Shown here one piece after another: positions 1 through 9,537 of a stretch of 62,519 nt of DNA (positions within the stretch are counted from its first letter, which is position 1; each line of letters opens with the position of its first letter). The stretch comes from SAR11 cluster bacterium PRT-SC02 (GTDB lineage: Bacteria; Pseudomonadota; Alphaproteobacteria; Pelagibacterales; Pelagibacteraceae): assembly GCA_001321855.1 (NCBI GenBank), contig JPUP01000093.1, forward strand, positions 1 through 62,519, written 5' to 3'. The position numbers and the translations under genes were made by a program. The notes below the pieces were generated by a model that was not told where the DNA came from, did no database searches, and was given only the letters and a program-made list of their open reading frames with translations.

Positions 1-839
1 ATAATAGGTTTTCCCTTAATACCGTCTCCAGATCTTGCAAAAAATTTTCTTGTTTCTGATACCTTTCTTCCCTTTGTTGATACTATCTCACCATTTTCAA
101 GAAAAAAATCTGTTATACTTATTGCTTGTGTTAAAAGTCCACCAGGATTATTTCTTAAATCGAGAACATATCCAATCAATTTATTTTTACTTTCAAATAT
201 TTTTATTTTATCAAATAGTTGTTTGTCACTGTTCTCATTAAATGATTTTAACCTTAAATATCCAACATTTTTCTTTCTACCTAAAATTGAAGCTTCAACA
301 GATTTTACCTCTATTATTTTTCTTTCAATAAAAAATTCTATTGGTTTTTTAATATTTTTTCTTCTAATAGTTAATTTAATTTTACTTCCAACTTCGCCTC
401 TCATAAGTTTAACAGCCTCCATCAAGGTCTTTCCTTGAACCTGTTCTTCTCCAATTCTTATAATGTAATCACCAGCTTTTATTCCAGCTTTTGCAGCTGG
501 AGTACCATCGATCGGTGAAATTACTTTTACTAAACCCGACTCCATACCAATCTCTATTCCAAGCCCACCAAACTCCCCCCTTGTATCCGTTTGCATACTT
601 TTACATAATTCAGGACTCATATAACCTGAATAAGGATCTAAAGATTGTAGAACTCCATTTATAGCTGAGTCCATTACATCCGCTTGATCTATTTGATCGA
701 CGTACTCACTCTGTATTTTATCCAAAACTTCACCAAATAAGTCTATTTTTTTATAAAGGTCTTGCTTTGCTATTTCATTTGATTTTAAAGATGACGAAAA
801 TCCTATAATTAAAATTAAGATAAAAAAAGACCTTATCAT
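1..839 (-). CDS. ctpA: Carboxy-terminal processing protease (S41 family), 3' part outside window
   Basis: This gene is absent from the ORF track because it runs off the left edge; I read it by reverse-complementing. The ATG overlaps the rsfS stop codon as ATGA. The visible ~279 residues start with a hydrophobic signal-like segment (MIRSFFILILIIGFSSS), continue with the S41 N-terminal helical region (QSLDPYSGYMSP, typical of CtpA), a PDZ domain at about 85-165 (GEFGGLGIEIG, AAKAGIKAGDYI) and the start of the peptidase core (YVLDLRNNPGGLLTQA). The catalytic Ser/Lys of the family lie beyond the edge and cannot be checked. CtpA enzymes are periplasmic tail-specific serine proteases acting on envelope proteins. 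In many alphaproteobacteria rlmH lies between rsfS and this region; it is missing here. Confidence 0.93.
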   Translation of the reverse strand, partial: MIRSFFILILIIGFSSSLKSNEIAKQDLYKKIDLFGEVLDKIQSEYVDQIDQADVMDSAINGVLQSLDPYSGYMSPELCKSMQTDTRGEFGGLGIEIGMESGLVKVISPIDGTPAAKAGIKAGDYIIRIGEEQVQGKTLMEAVKLMRGEVGSKIKLTIRRKNIKKPIEFFIERKIIEVKSVEASILGRKKNVGYLRLKSFNENSDKQLFDKIKIFESKNKLIGYVLDLRNNPGGLLTQAISITDFFLENGEIVSTKGRKVSETRKFFARSGDGIKGKPI

Positions 840-1183
840 ATCATGGCCTTTTCTTTTGGTATTGGTTCAGACCACATTTTTTCAAGATCATAAAAATTTC
901 TTTTTTCAGGGTGAAATAAATGCACAATAATATCTATTGCATCAACCAATTTCCAATCTTCACTTTCTTTACCTTCCATTTTACAATTCTCTATACCAGT
1001 TTTTTTTAACTCTAAAATTAGATTCTCCGATAACGATTGCAAATGTCTTGATGATGTTCCGGAGGCTATTATCATATAATCTGCAATATGAGATTTCTTT
1101 TTAAGATCAATAGAAATAATATTACTTGCCTTATTATTATTAAGAAAATTTTCAATAATTTTTTTAAGGTTTGAAACTCGCAT
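836..1183 (-). CDS. rsfS: Ribosomal silencing factor RsfS (Iojap family)
   Basis: At 115 residues it has the usual family length. The motifs SHIADYMIIASGTSSRHLQS (about 31-50), EGKESEDWKLVDAIDIIVHLF and the C-terminal FYDLEKMWSEP are diagnostic of RsfS/Iojap. The family binds ribosomal protein uL14 and blocks joining of 30S and 50S subunits when nutrients are scarce. It starts immediately after the nadD stop and its own stop overlaps the ctpA start, so nadD-rsfS-ctpA are probably cotranscribed and translationally coupled. Confidence 0.96.
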   Translation of the reverse strand: MRVSNLKKIIENFLNNNKASNIISIDLKKKSHIADYMIIASGTSSRHLQSLSENLILELKKTGIENCKMEGKESEDWKLVDAIDIIVHLFHPEKRNFYDLEKMWSEPIPKEKAMI

Positions 1184-1723
1184 TTACTGATTATTATAAT
1201 ATTTTCTTATAATTGTCGAAGAGATATTAATTTTTTTATTTCTTATAAATTTTATTTTTTTATTTTTGAAACTCTCCATTATAGCAGATTTTCTCGCCAT
1301 TTTATCATATCCTTCTCTTGAAAAAACAACAATGTGACACAAATCTATAATTTTTTCATAATCTTTCCACTTATGAAAGCTTACTAAATTATCAGATCCG
1401 ATTAATAAATAAATTTTATTTGCTTTATTAATTTTCCTTAAATATTCAATAACATTTATAGTTCTTGAAGACCTTATTTTTTTGTCTAAGTAAATTACCT
1501 TAATTTTCTTGTTACTTTTTGAAATTTTTTTACTTTCATATAATCTTTTTTTTAAAGAAAAAAAAGCTTTCTTTTTAAACGGATTTTTTTTTGTAACTAC
1601 CCAAAAAATTTTTGATAATTTTAATTTTTTTAAAGCAATTTCACATAATCTCAAATGACCAAGGTGTGGAGGGTCAAAGCTCCCACCTAAAATTCCAAAA
1701 GAGTTGTAACTAGATTTTCCCAT
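1184..1723 (-). CDS. nadD: Nicotinate-nucleotide adenylyltransferase
   Basis: The enzyme adenylates nicotinate mononucleotide to deamido-NAD in NAD synthesis. GILGGSFDPPHLGHLRL is the nucleotidyltransferase signature with the HxGH motif, and the C-terminal ISSTIIRKYY matches the ISSTxIR motif. The track opens at a TTG (1732) that overlaps the proA stop as TTGA; I prefer the ATG three codons in because family members begin just before the GGSFDP motif. Both are possible. It lies between proA and rsfS, a standard alphaproteobacterial order. Confidence 0.95.
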   Translation of the reverse strand: MGKSSYNSFGILGGSFDPPHLGHLRLCEIALKKLKLSKIFWVVTKKNPFKKKAFFSLKKRLYESKKISKSNKKIKVIYLDKKIRSSRTINVIEYLRKINKANKIYLLIGSDNLVSFHKWKDYEKIIDLCHIVVFSREGYDKMARKSAIMESFKNKKIKFIRNKKINISSTIIRKYYNNQ

Positions 1724-1728
1724 TAATC

Positions 1729-2970
1729 TCAAGATCTAATAATTGAGTTACCAGTTACTACATATTTATAAGAAGTTAACTGATTAATTCCAACCGGACC
1801 TCTTGGTGGTAATTTGTTTGTTGATATTCCAATTTCTCCACCAAAACCAAATTCACCTCCATCTGCAAATTGGGTCGAAACGTTATGCATTGCAATTGAA
1901 CTATTTACACCATCTAGAAAAATTTGAGCATTTTTTTTACTTTTTGTTATTATACTATCAGTATGCATAGTTCCATATTTTAAAATATGGTTCACTGCTT
2001 CATTTACATTTTTTACATTTTTGATCGATATTTTTGCATCAAGATATTCAGTGCTCCAGTCTTTTTCCTTGGCAATTATAAGTTTATTATTATAAAGTTT
2101 ATTAATTTTACTATCCACTCTTACCTCACAACCAGAGTTGATCAAAGCGTTTATAATTTTTATACCATGAGATTTTAAAGCTTTATCTTCAATTAATAAT
2201 GTTTCAAGCGCTCCACATATACTTGTCCTTCTAAGTTTTGCGTTAAGAATAATTTTTATAGCATCATTGACGTTGGAGCTTTTATCAACGTATATATGGC
2301 ATAATCCTTCTAAATGACCAATTACGTGTACTTTGGAAAATTTTTGAACTTTTTCTACTAAACCTCTTCCTCCCCTTGGCACCACAACATCTAAAAATTG
2401 TGACATGTTAGATAATAAATAATTTACGATTTTCCTATTTTTATTCTCAATAAATTGAACGCAATTAGGATCTATGTTGTGATAAGTCAGCGAAGTTCGA
2501 AATAAATTTGCTAAAATTTTATTTGAATTAAATGCCTCAGAGCCCCCTCTTAATATCACGCAATTTGCAGATTTTAAACAAAGAGAGGCAACGTCAGCAG
2601 TTACATTTGGCCTACTCTCATAAATTACTGCTATTACACCAATTGGAGTAGATACTCTTTTTATAAAAAGATTATTCGGTCTTTTCCATCTTTCTAAAAC
2701 CTTTCCAATAGGATTTTCGAATTTTGCAATTTCATTTATGGAGTGTCTCATGGCTTCAATTCTTTTTTCATTTAACAAAAGTCTATCTATTAAATTTTTT
2801 CTTTTAATATTTTTTACATCCTTTGAATTTTCTTTTATTATCATTTTTTTATTTTCTAAAATTTTCTTATTATAATTTTGAAGCACTCTTTTAATGATTT
2901 TATGGTCAACTTTTTTAAGTTTTTCAAATGCAATTCTTGAGTTTTTTCCTATTTTTTTCAAATATTTCAT
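1729..2970 (-). CDS. proA: Gamma-glutamyl phosphate reductase
   Basis: Second step of proline synthesis: NADPH-dependent reduction of gamma-glutamyl phosphate to glutamate semialdehyde. It has 413 residues, the normal length. Visible family motifs are VIYESRPNVTADVASLCL (about 116-133), ILRGGSEA, the catalytic cysteine region RRTSICGALETLL (about 248-260), and the C-terminal GGEFGFGGEIGISTNKLPPRGPVG (split here for description). It follows proB with one base between the genes, so ProB and ProA are probably made together, as expected for enzymes that hand over a labile intermediate. Confidence 0.97.
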   Translation of the reverse strand: MKYLKKIGKNSRIAFEKLKKVDHKIIKRVLQNYNKKILENKKMIIKENSKDVKNIKRKNLIDRLLLNEKRIEAMRHSINEIAKFENPIGKVLERWKRPNNLFIKRVSTPIGVIAVIYESRPNVTADVASLCLKSANCVILRGGSEAFNSNKILANLFRTSLTYHNIDPNCVQFIENKNRKIVNYLLSNMSQFLDVVVPRGGRGLVEKVQKFSKVHVIGHLEGLCHIYVDKSSNVNDAIKIILNAKLRRTSICGALETLLIEDKALKSHGIKIINALINSGCEVRVDSKINKLYNNKLIIAKEKDWSTEYLDAKISIKNVKNVNEAVNHILKYGTMHTDSIITKSKKNAQIFLDGVNSSIAMHNVSTQFADGGEFGFGGEIGISTNKLPPRGPVGINQLTSYKYVVTGNSIIRS

Positions 2971-2971
2971 A

Positions 2972-5033
<2,062 letters not shown>

Positions 5034-5043
5034 TTAAAGATAC

Positions 5044-5067
5044 TATAAATAATTATAATTATTTATA
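5044..5067. repeat. Perfect 24-base AT palindrome between rpmA and obgE
   Basis: TATAAATAATTA is followed directly by its exact reverse complement TAATTATTTATA. It fills nearly the whole gap between the rpmA stop and the obgE start. In RNA it would form an AU-only hairpin with at most a tight loop, without a following U-tract on the minus strand, so it does not look like a standard terminator. A processing or stabilising hairpin, or a dyad operator, are both possible. AT richness makes chance palindromes easier. Confidence 0.5.
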
Positions 5068-5070
5068 AAA

Positions 5071-5325
5071 TTAATTGGGTATTACAGATACAAAAGTTCT
5101 GTTAAGTTTAGTTTTTTTGAATTTTACTTTACCTTTGATAAGAGAAAAAATCGAATGATCTTTACCCATCCCAACATTTGTTCCAGGGTGGATTCTTGTA
5201 CCTCTCTGTCTAACAATAATATTACCTGGAATAACCAATTGATCTCCATATTTTTTTACACCGAGACGTCTTCCCTTACTATCCCGTCCGTTTTTCGATG
5301 ATCCACCAGCTTTTTTAGTTGCCAT
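5071..5325 (-). CDS. rpmA: 50S ribosomal protein bL27
   Basis: The 84-residue protein starts [16 protein letters not shown] and contains [23 protein letters not shown] and [13 protein letters not shown], all characteristic of bL27, whose N-terminus reaches the peptidyl transferase centre. There is no N-terminal extension that would need proteolytic removal as in Firmicutes. It is preceded by rplU with a 6-base gap. Confidence 0.98.
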   Translation of the reverse strand: MATKKAGGSSKNGRDSKGRRLGVKKYGDQLVIPGNIIVRQRGTRIHPGTNVGMGKDHSIFSLIKGKVKFKKTKLNRTFVSVIPN

Positions 5326-5331
5326 TTTTTC

Positions 5332-5739
5332 CTACTTTTTAGTTATTTTCTTTTGATTTTTTTTATCTTCTTTTACAATTTTCTTTTTTTCAATTATTTT
5401 TGCTTCATCTACAACTTTTCCACCTTTTGCTAAAATTTTTAAAATTTGAATTTTTGAGTGTCTCTGTCTGTGTCCGTTTTTTTTTCTAGAGTGCTTTCTT
5501 CTTCTCTTATGAAAAACTAAAATTGTTCTATCCTTGACATTATTCAGAAGTTTGGCTTCTACTACTGCACCTTCAATACTAGGGTTTCCAATCTCAGTAT
5601 TTTTACTGTCATTTAAAAGCAAAACTTTATTGAATTTTACAGTGTCGCCTATTTGAGCATCTAGCTTTTCTATTTCTAGTATTTTACTAGCTGAGACTTT
5701 ATATTGTTTTCCACCAGTTTCTATAATTGCAAATGACAT
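5332..5739 (-). CDS. rplU: 50S ribosomal protein bL21
   Basis: MSFAIIETGGKQYKV at the N-terminus and VFHKRRRKHSRKKNGHRQRHSKI (described in two parts: VFHKRRRKHSRKK, then GHRQRHSKIQI) are the bL21 signatures; it binds 23S rRNA in the 50S subunit. The 135-residue length includes a ~30-residue lysine-rich tail beyond the core (about 104-135), as in several alphaproteobacteria. It is first in the rplU-rpmA-obgE-proBA run, with a good promoter just upstream. Confidence 0.97.
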   Translation of the reverse strand: MSFAIIETGGKQYKVSASKILEIEKLDAQIGDTVKFNKVLLLNDSKNTEIGNPSIEGAVVEAKLLNNVKDRTILVFHKRRRKHSRKKNGHRQRHSKIQILKILAKGGKVVDEAKIIEKKKIVKEDKKNQKKITKK

Positions 5740-5766
5740 AATAATTTATTCTTTTGTTTTCCACGC

Positions 5767-5794
5767 AATATAGCTCTCAATTTTTTCAAGTCAA
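5767..5794 (-). promoter_or_regulatory. Sigma-70-type promoter for rplU operon
   Basis: On the minus strand TTGACT (-35) and TATATT (-10) are separated by 16 bases, placed 28 bases upstream of the rplU ATG. It lies in the short gap before gloB's 3' end, so it reads the ribosomal protein operon separately from the upstream met/glo genes. Confidence 0.7.
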
Positions 5795-5805
5795 GAATTT
5801 TGAGT

Positions 5806-6573
5806 TTAAAAAGCATCCTTTAAATCTCTTAATTTAGTAAAAACTTCATGATCTTGAGAGTCTTCTAAATTAAGCGTCTTTTTAAGAACTTTATCGTTGC
5901 ATCTTAGAAAAATATTAGTTTTGAGCTCTTCTCCTATTGACGTTGGAGTAGTAGGCAACGTTCTTTCAAGTTTTGAATTAATATCAAAAGATTTATTTTT
6001 TAGCGCTGTATTATTGGGATCATATTTTAAGCAAAAATTTAAATTATTCTTTGTATACTCGTGACCAAAATATGCTTTAGTATTAAAAGGAAGATTTTTG
6101 ATTTTATTTAAAGATTTAAGCATCTGTTTATGTGTCCCCTCAAATACTCTTCCACATCCGAGAGAAAATAATGTGTCTCCTGTAAAAATTATATCCTCAT
6201 TGTAAAAGTAGAATGCTATATGACCACTAGTATGTCCTGGTATCAAAATAATTTTGAACTCTAAGTTACCTATTTTTTTAATTTCATTATCTCTTAATAA
6301 AATATCAATTCCGGGTATGCGATTTTTATCACCTTCATAAGCCATAATTTTAGAATTGTATTTTCTTTTAAGTTCTACGTTTCCACCCACATGGTCTACA
6401 TGATGATGTGTGTTTAATATGTAATCTAATTTTCTGTATTTACCAACAACTTTATCGCAATCGGAAAACGTTGCAGGGTCGACTATCGAAATAGTATTAG
6501 TTTGTTCATCACAAATTATGTAACTGTAATTGTCAGACAAACATGGAATTATCTCTATCTTCATTTTACCCAA
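5806..6573 (-). CDS. gloB: Hydroxyacylglutathione hydrolase (glyoxalase II)
   Basis: Hydrolyses S-lactoylglutathione to lactate and glutathione, finishing methylglyoxal detoxification. The metallo-beta-lactamase metal motif THHHVDHVGG lies at about 56-65, with further ligands in IPGHTSGHIAFY (about 112-123), FTGDTLFSLGCGR and the FGHEYTKNNLNF segment (about 168). The C-terminal HAGH domain (LRCNDKVLKKTL, FTKLRDLKD) distinguishes GloB from other beta-lactamase-fold hydrolases. Its start overlaps metW by 8 bases, so it belongs to the metX-metW operon and may share its SAM control. Confidence 0.94.
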   Translation of the reverse strand: MGKMKIEIIPCLSDNYSYIICDEQTNTISIVDPATFSDCDKVVGKYRKLDYILNTHHHVDHVGGNVELKRKYNSKIMAYEGDKNRIPGIDILLRDNEIKKIGNLEFKIILIPGHTSGHIAFYFYNEDIIFTGDTLFSLGCGRVFEGTHKQMLKSLNKIKNLPFNTKAYFGHEYTKNNLNFCLKYDPNNTALKNKSFDINSKLERTLPTTPTSIGEELKTNIFLRCNDKVLKKTLNLEDSQDHEVFTKLRDLKDAF

Positions 6574-7174
6574 TTAAAAAAATTCCTAGCTTTGAAAAAA
6601 GATTTTTAATTTCTAAATTTCCTCTTTTTATTAAGGATGTTTTATTATTATTAACACCAATTACTTTATTTATTTTAATTTTTTTTTCATAACAAAAATT
6701 AAACAAGTCCTTAATAGTGCACATATGTAGATTTGGTGTATTATACCAGGTATTTGGTAAAGTTTTTGTAACAGGCATTTCTCCAAAAAGTAATAGTTTA
6801 ATTCTTACCTTCCAATATCCAAAATTTGGAATTGAAACAATAACTGACTTACCTATTCTCAAAAGTTCCTTTAAAACTTTTTCAGGATCATAGAAAGCTT
6901 GAAGAGTTTGACTCAAAACGACATAGTCGAAAGATTGATTTGGAAATTGATGCAGTTCAGTTTCCGCATTACCTTGGATAACTGGCAAGCCTTTCATTAT
7001 ACACTTTTGCACGTTGTCTTGGTCAAGCTCCAATCCTCTTACCTCAATATTTTTATTTACTTTAAGCAGATTCATAAGAGATCCGTCGCCACATCCTACA
7101 TCAAGCACTCTTGTATTATTAGGTAACAATTCTGCTATTACTTTAAATTCTTTTTTCATTTTTGAATTTTTCAT
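6566..7174 (-). CDS. metW: Methionine biosynthesis protein MetW
   Basis: A class I methyltransferase-fold protein of 202 residues with motif I VLDVGCGDGSLMNLL (about 19-33) and the MetW-typical YDPEKVLKELLRIGKSVIVSIPNFGYWKVR (split: YDPEKVLKELLRIGK, then VIVSIPNFGYWKVR) and MPVTKTLPNTWYNTPN. In proteobacteria MetW is the partner of MetX in homoserine acylation; no methyl transfer is established. It overlaps the metX 3' end. An alternative start is the ATG five codons in (7159), which reduces the overlap. Confidence 0.94.
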   Translation of the reverse strand: MKNSKMKKEFKVIAELLPNNTRVLDVGCGDGSLMNLLKVNKNIEVRGLELDQDNVQKCIMKGLPVIQGNAETELHQFPNQSFDYVVLSQTLQAFYDPEKVLKELLRIGKSVIVSIPNFGYWKVRIKLLLFGEMPVTKTLPNTWYNTPNLHMCTIKDLFNFCYEKKIKINKVIGVNNNKTSLIKRGNLEIKNLFSKLGIFLIG

Positions 7175-8282
7175 ACATCGAGTCTAAAAAACCCTTTAGA
7201 GTTTTAAGAAATTCAGGTTCATTAAGTAAAAATGAGTCATGCCCCTTGTCAGTTACTATCTCTGAATATGAGACATCTGCCCCAGATGAATTAAGAGCTA
7301 TCACAATATCTTTATTTTCTTTTGAAGTGTACAACCAATCTGAAGAGAAAGATATTACTAAAAATTTTGTTTTCTGATTTTCAAAAGCTTTTACCAAACC
7401 TCCTTTAAATTGTTTTGCCAGGTCAAAATAATCCATAGCTCTAGTGATATAAAGAATAGAATTTGCGTCAAATCTTTCTACGAAAGCATAACCCTGATGT
7501 CTTAAATAGCTTTCGACTTGAAAGTCTGCATTAAAACTAAATTCATAGTCAGCTTTTTCTTGCAATTTTCTTCCAAATTTTTCTTGCATTCCCTTTTCAG
7601 ATAAATAACTTATATGTCCTACCATTCTAGCTACTGCCAGTCCATTTTTTGGCTGCAAATTTTTCAAACAATATTTTCCTTTATCCCAAACGGGATCAGC
7701 CATAATAGCTTGACGTGCCAATTCATTTAAAGCAATATTTTGTGCACTATGACTTGAACTACAAGCAATAGGAATAGCTGAAAAAGTTTTATCTGGAAAA
7801 GTTGAACAAAATTGTAAAAGCTGCATTCCGCCCATTGAACCTCCAGTTGCACACAAAAGTTTTTTTATTCCAAGGTGCTCGAGTAAAGACTCTTGCGCTT
7901 TTACCATATCTTTAATTGTTATAACTGGAAAATCTAGCCCATAAGGCTTATTTGTTTCTGGGTTTATATTTTTTGGACCAAAGGAGCCCATGCATCCTCC
8001 TATTACATTTGCACAAATTATGAAATACTTATCAGTATCAATTGCTTTTCCAGGTCCAACAGCCGTGACCCACCAACCTTCTTTATTTGTTATTGGATTA
8101 GTCCCGGTAACAAATTGATCACCAGTCAAAGCATGAAAAACAAGCACAGCGTTGTCTTTGTTTTCATTTAAATTTCCATAAGTCTCATATGCAAGTGGAA
8201 AATTGTTAATAGTTTTGCCACAATCTAATTTAAGTGGTTTAGATACACTTAATTTTTTTATATTTTCAATTTTACTATTCAT
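7143..8282 (-). CDS. metX: Homoserine O-acyltransferase MetX
   Basis: Activates the homoserine hydroxyl, the branch-point step to methionine. Alpha/beta-hydrolase features: LVFHALTGDQF near the oxyanion hole, nucleophile Ser in GGSMGGMQLLQF (about 147-158), catalytic Asp in SFSSDWLY (about 314-321) and His in DKGHDSFLL (about 346-354). Substrate may be acetyl- or succinyl-CoA; MetX annotation alone does not decide this. The ATG follows directly on a terminator hairpin and oligo-U tract, and the only Shine-Dalgarno-like AAGGAG is about 30 bases upstream inside the SAM-II 3' end. That makes its initiation region unusual. Confidence 0.96.
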   Translation of the reverse strand: MNSKIENIKKLSVSKPLKLDCGKTINNFPLAYETYGNLNENKDNAVLVFHALTGDQFVTGTNPITNKEGWWVTAVGPGKAIDTDKYFIICANVIGGCMGSFGPKNINPETNKPYGLDFPVITIKDMVKAQESLLEHLGIKKLLCATGGSMGGMQLLQFCSTFPDKTFSAIPIACSSSHSAQNIALNELARQAIMADPVWDKGKYCLKNLQPKNGLAVARMVGHISYLSEKGMQEKFGRKLQEKADYEFSFNADFQVESYLRHQGYAFVERFDANSILYITRAMDYFDLAKQFKGGLVKAFENQKTKFLVISFSSDWLYTSKENKDIVIALNSSGADVSYSEIVTDKGHDSFLLNEPEFLKTLKGFLDSMYEKFKNEKRI

Positions 8283-8284
8283 CC

Positions 8285-8311
8285 AAAAAAAAAGCCCAGC
8301 TAAACTGGGCT
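8285..8311 (-). terminator. Intrinsic terminator between SAM-II aptamer and metX ATG
   Basis: On the minus strand the hairpin AGCCCAG-TTTAG-CTGGGCT (7-bp stem, 5-base loop) is followed by about nine U residues, then GG and the metX ATG. It sits between the riboswitch ribosome-binding segment and the start codon, so premature termination would prevent metX translation altogether. Whether the SAM-bound aptamer modulates it cannot be seen, because I find no obvious antiterminator pairing. Confidence 0.85.
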
Positions 8312-8314
8312 ATC

Positions 8315-8368
8315 TCCTTTTTAGCTACATTTATAAAGCGCCTGCAATATGGTTAAATCGGCGCCTTT
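8315..8368 (-). promoter_or_regulatory. SAM-II riboswitch controlling metX-metW
   Basis: Minus-strand sequence matches the SAM-II pattern: P1 5' strand GCGCC, then GATTTAACC, ATATTGCA, P1 3' strand GGCGC, then ATAAATG, TAGCTAAAAAGGAG. The AAGGCGCC/GGCGCTTT arms can pair over about 8 bp, and the 3' GCTAAAAAGGAG segment is the pseudoknot strand that overlaps the ribosome-binding site. SAM-II is known from alphaproteobacteria and marine metagenomes upstream of methionine genes, where S-adenosylmethionine binding reduces expression. Here it precedes metX, metW and probably gloB. Confidence 0.95.
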
Positions 8369-8374
8369 CGTAAA

Positions 8375-8403
8375 TTAATACTAAATAGTCTTAAACTTGT
8401 CAA
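8375..8403 (-). promoter_or_regulatory. Promoter for the SAM-II/metX transcript
   Basis: Minus strand TTGACA (consensus -35), 17-base spacer, TATTAA (-10). Transcription would start around 8366-8369, at or just before the aptamer, so the mRNA begins essentially with the riboswitch. Confidence 0.8.
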
Positions 8404-8460
8404 ATTCATATACTATGAAACTAGCATTACTTAAGCTTTTTATATATTAACTTAATTAAA

Positions 8461-9537
8461 ATGAATTTACCAAAGCCAAAAAAAATTAATGCCGAGAAGT
8501 ACATTGCTGGTCTAAGTCTTTTTAAACAGAAAGTAGCAAAAATTAAACTCTCTGCGAATGAGTCTGCATTAGGTCCGAGTCCTAAGGCAATTAAAGAGTT
8601 TAACAGAGTAGCAAAAAATATTAAAAGATACCCCGACTCTGATGGAGTATTTCTCAGGAATGTTCTTGCAAGAAAATTTAAACTTGACCCAAAGAGAATT
8701 ATACTTGGGTCTGGCTCAGATCAAATTTTCGAACTTATTTGTAAAGCTTTTTTAGATAAAAACGACGAAGTAATAGTGCCTGAGTATAGTTTTATCATTT
8801 ATAGAATTTATAGCAAAATTTATGGTGCAAAAATAAAATACGCTAAGGAAAAAAACTACAAAATTTCAGTAGAAAATATTCTTGATAAAGTTACAAAAAG
8901 AACAAAGATCGTTTTTTTGGCAAATCCTAATAATCCAACTGGAACAATTATAAGTAAAGGGGCATTATTGAATTTAAGAAAAAAATTAAGAGGAAATATA
9001 TTACTTGTAGTTGATGATGCTTATTTTGAATACGTAAAAAGTAAAAATTATTCATCAGGTATGAAATTATTTTCAAATTATAAAAATGTTATTATAACTC
9101 GAACATTTTCTAAAATATACGGATTGGCTGGACTTAGAGTGGGTTGGGGATATGGTCCAAAAAAATTAATATATGCTCTTAATCAAGTGAAGCCACCTTT
9201 TAATATTAACAGAGCAGCTTTATTTGCTGCTGCAGCATCTATAAATGATGTTAAATGGCTTAACAAAGAGATAAAACATGTAAATAGATGGTCAAAGATT
9301 TTTTTTAAAAATTTCAAAAATTTAAGTATCGAAACAAATTTTAGTTATGGAAATTTTTTACTTTTGAACTTTAATAAGATTAAAAAAAATTCAAAAAATA
9401 TATTTTTAAAATTAGCGAAAAAAGGAGTTTTAGTAAGGAAAATGGATGTATATAAAATCAAAAACTCTTTAAGAGTAACGATTGGAAATAATAAAGAAAA
9501 TAAAAAGTTTATAAAAATTTTAAAACAGGTAATTTGA
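8461..9537 (+). CDS. hisC: Histidinol-phosphate aminotransferase family
   Basis: PLP-dependent fold-type I aminotransferase of 358 residues. Motifs: KLSANESALGPSPKA (about 30-44), LGSGSDQIFELI, NPNNPTGTI (about 156-164), DDAYFEY, the PLP lysine in RTFSKIYGLAGLRVGWGY (about 214-231), and the terminal SLRVTIGN. In alphaproteobacteria the hisC next to tyrA often also serves aromatic amino acid transamination; which role dominates cannot be told. It overlaps tyrA by 4 bases and is divergent from metX across the riboswitch region. Confidence 0.93.
   Translation: MNLPKPKKINAEKYIAGLSLFKQKVAKIKLSANESALGPSPKAIKEFNRVAKNIKRYPDSDGVFLRNVLARKFKLDPKRIILGSGSDQIFELICKAFLDKNDEVIVPEYSFIIYRIYSKIYGAKIKYAKEKNYKISVENILDKVTKRTKIVFLANPNNPTGTIISKGALLNLRKKLRGNILLVVDDAYFEYVKSKNYSSGMKLFSNYKNVIITRTFSKIYGLAGLRVGWGYGPKKLIYALNQVKPPFNINRAALFAAAASINDVKWLNKEIKHVNRWSKIFFKNFKNLSIETNFSYGNFLLLNFNKIKKNSKNIFLKLAKKGVLVRKMDVYKIKNSLRVTIGNNKENKKFIKILKQVI

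Noticed and set aside
35-438. Two plus-strand ORFs (68 and 71 codons) at the left edge
   Set aside because: They are antisense to the partial ctpA gene, which has clear PDZ and S41 motifs.
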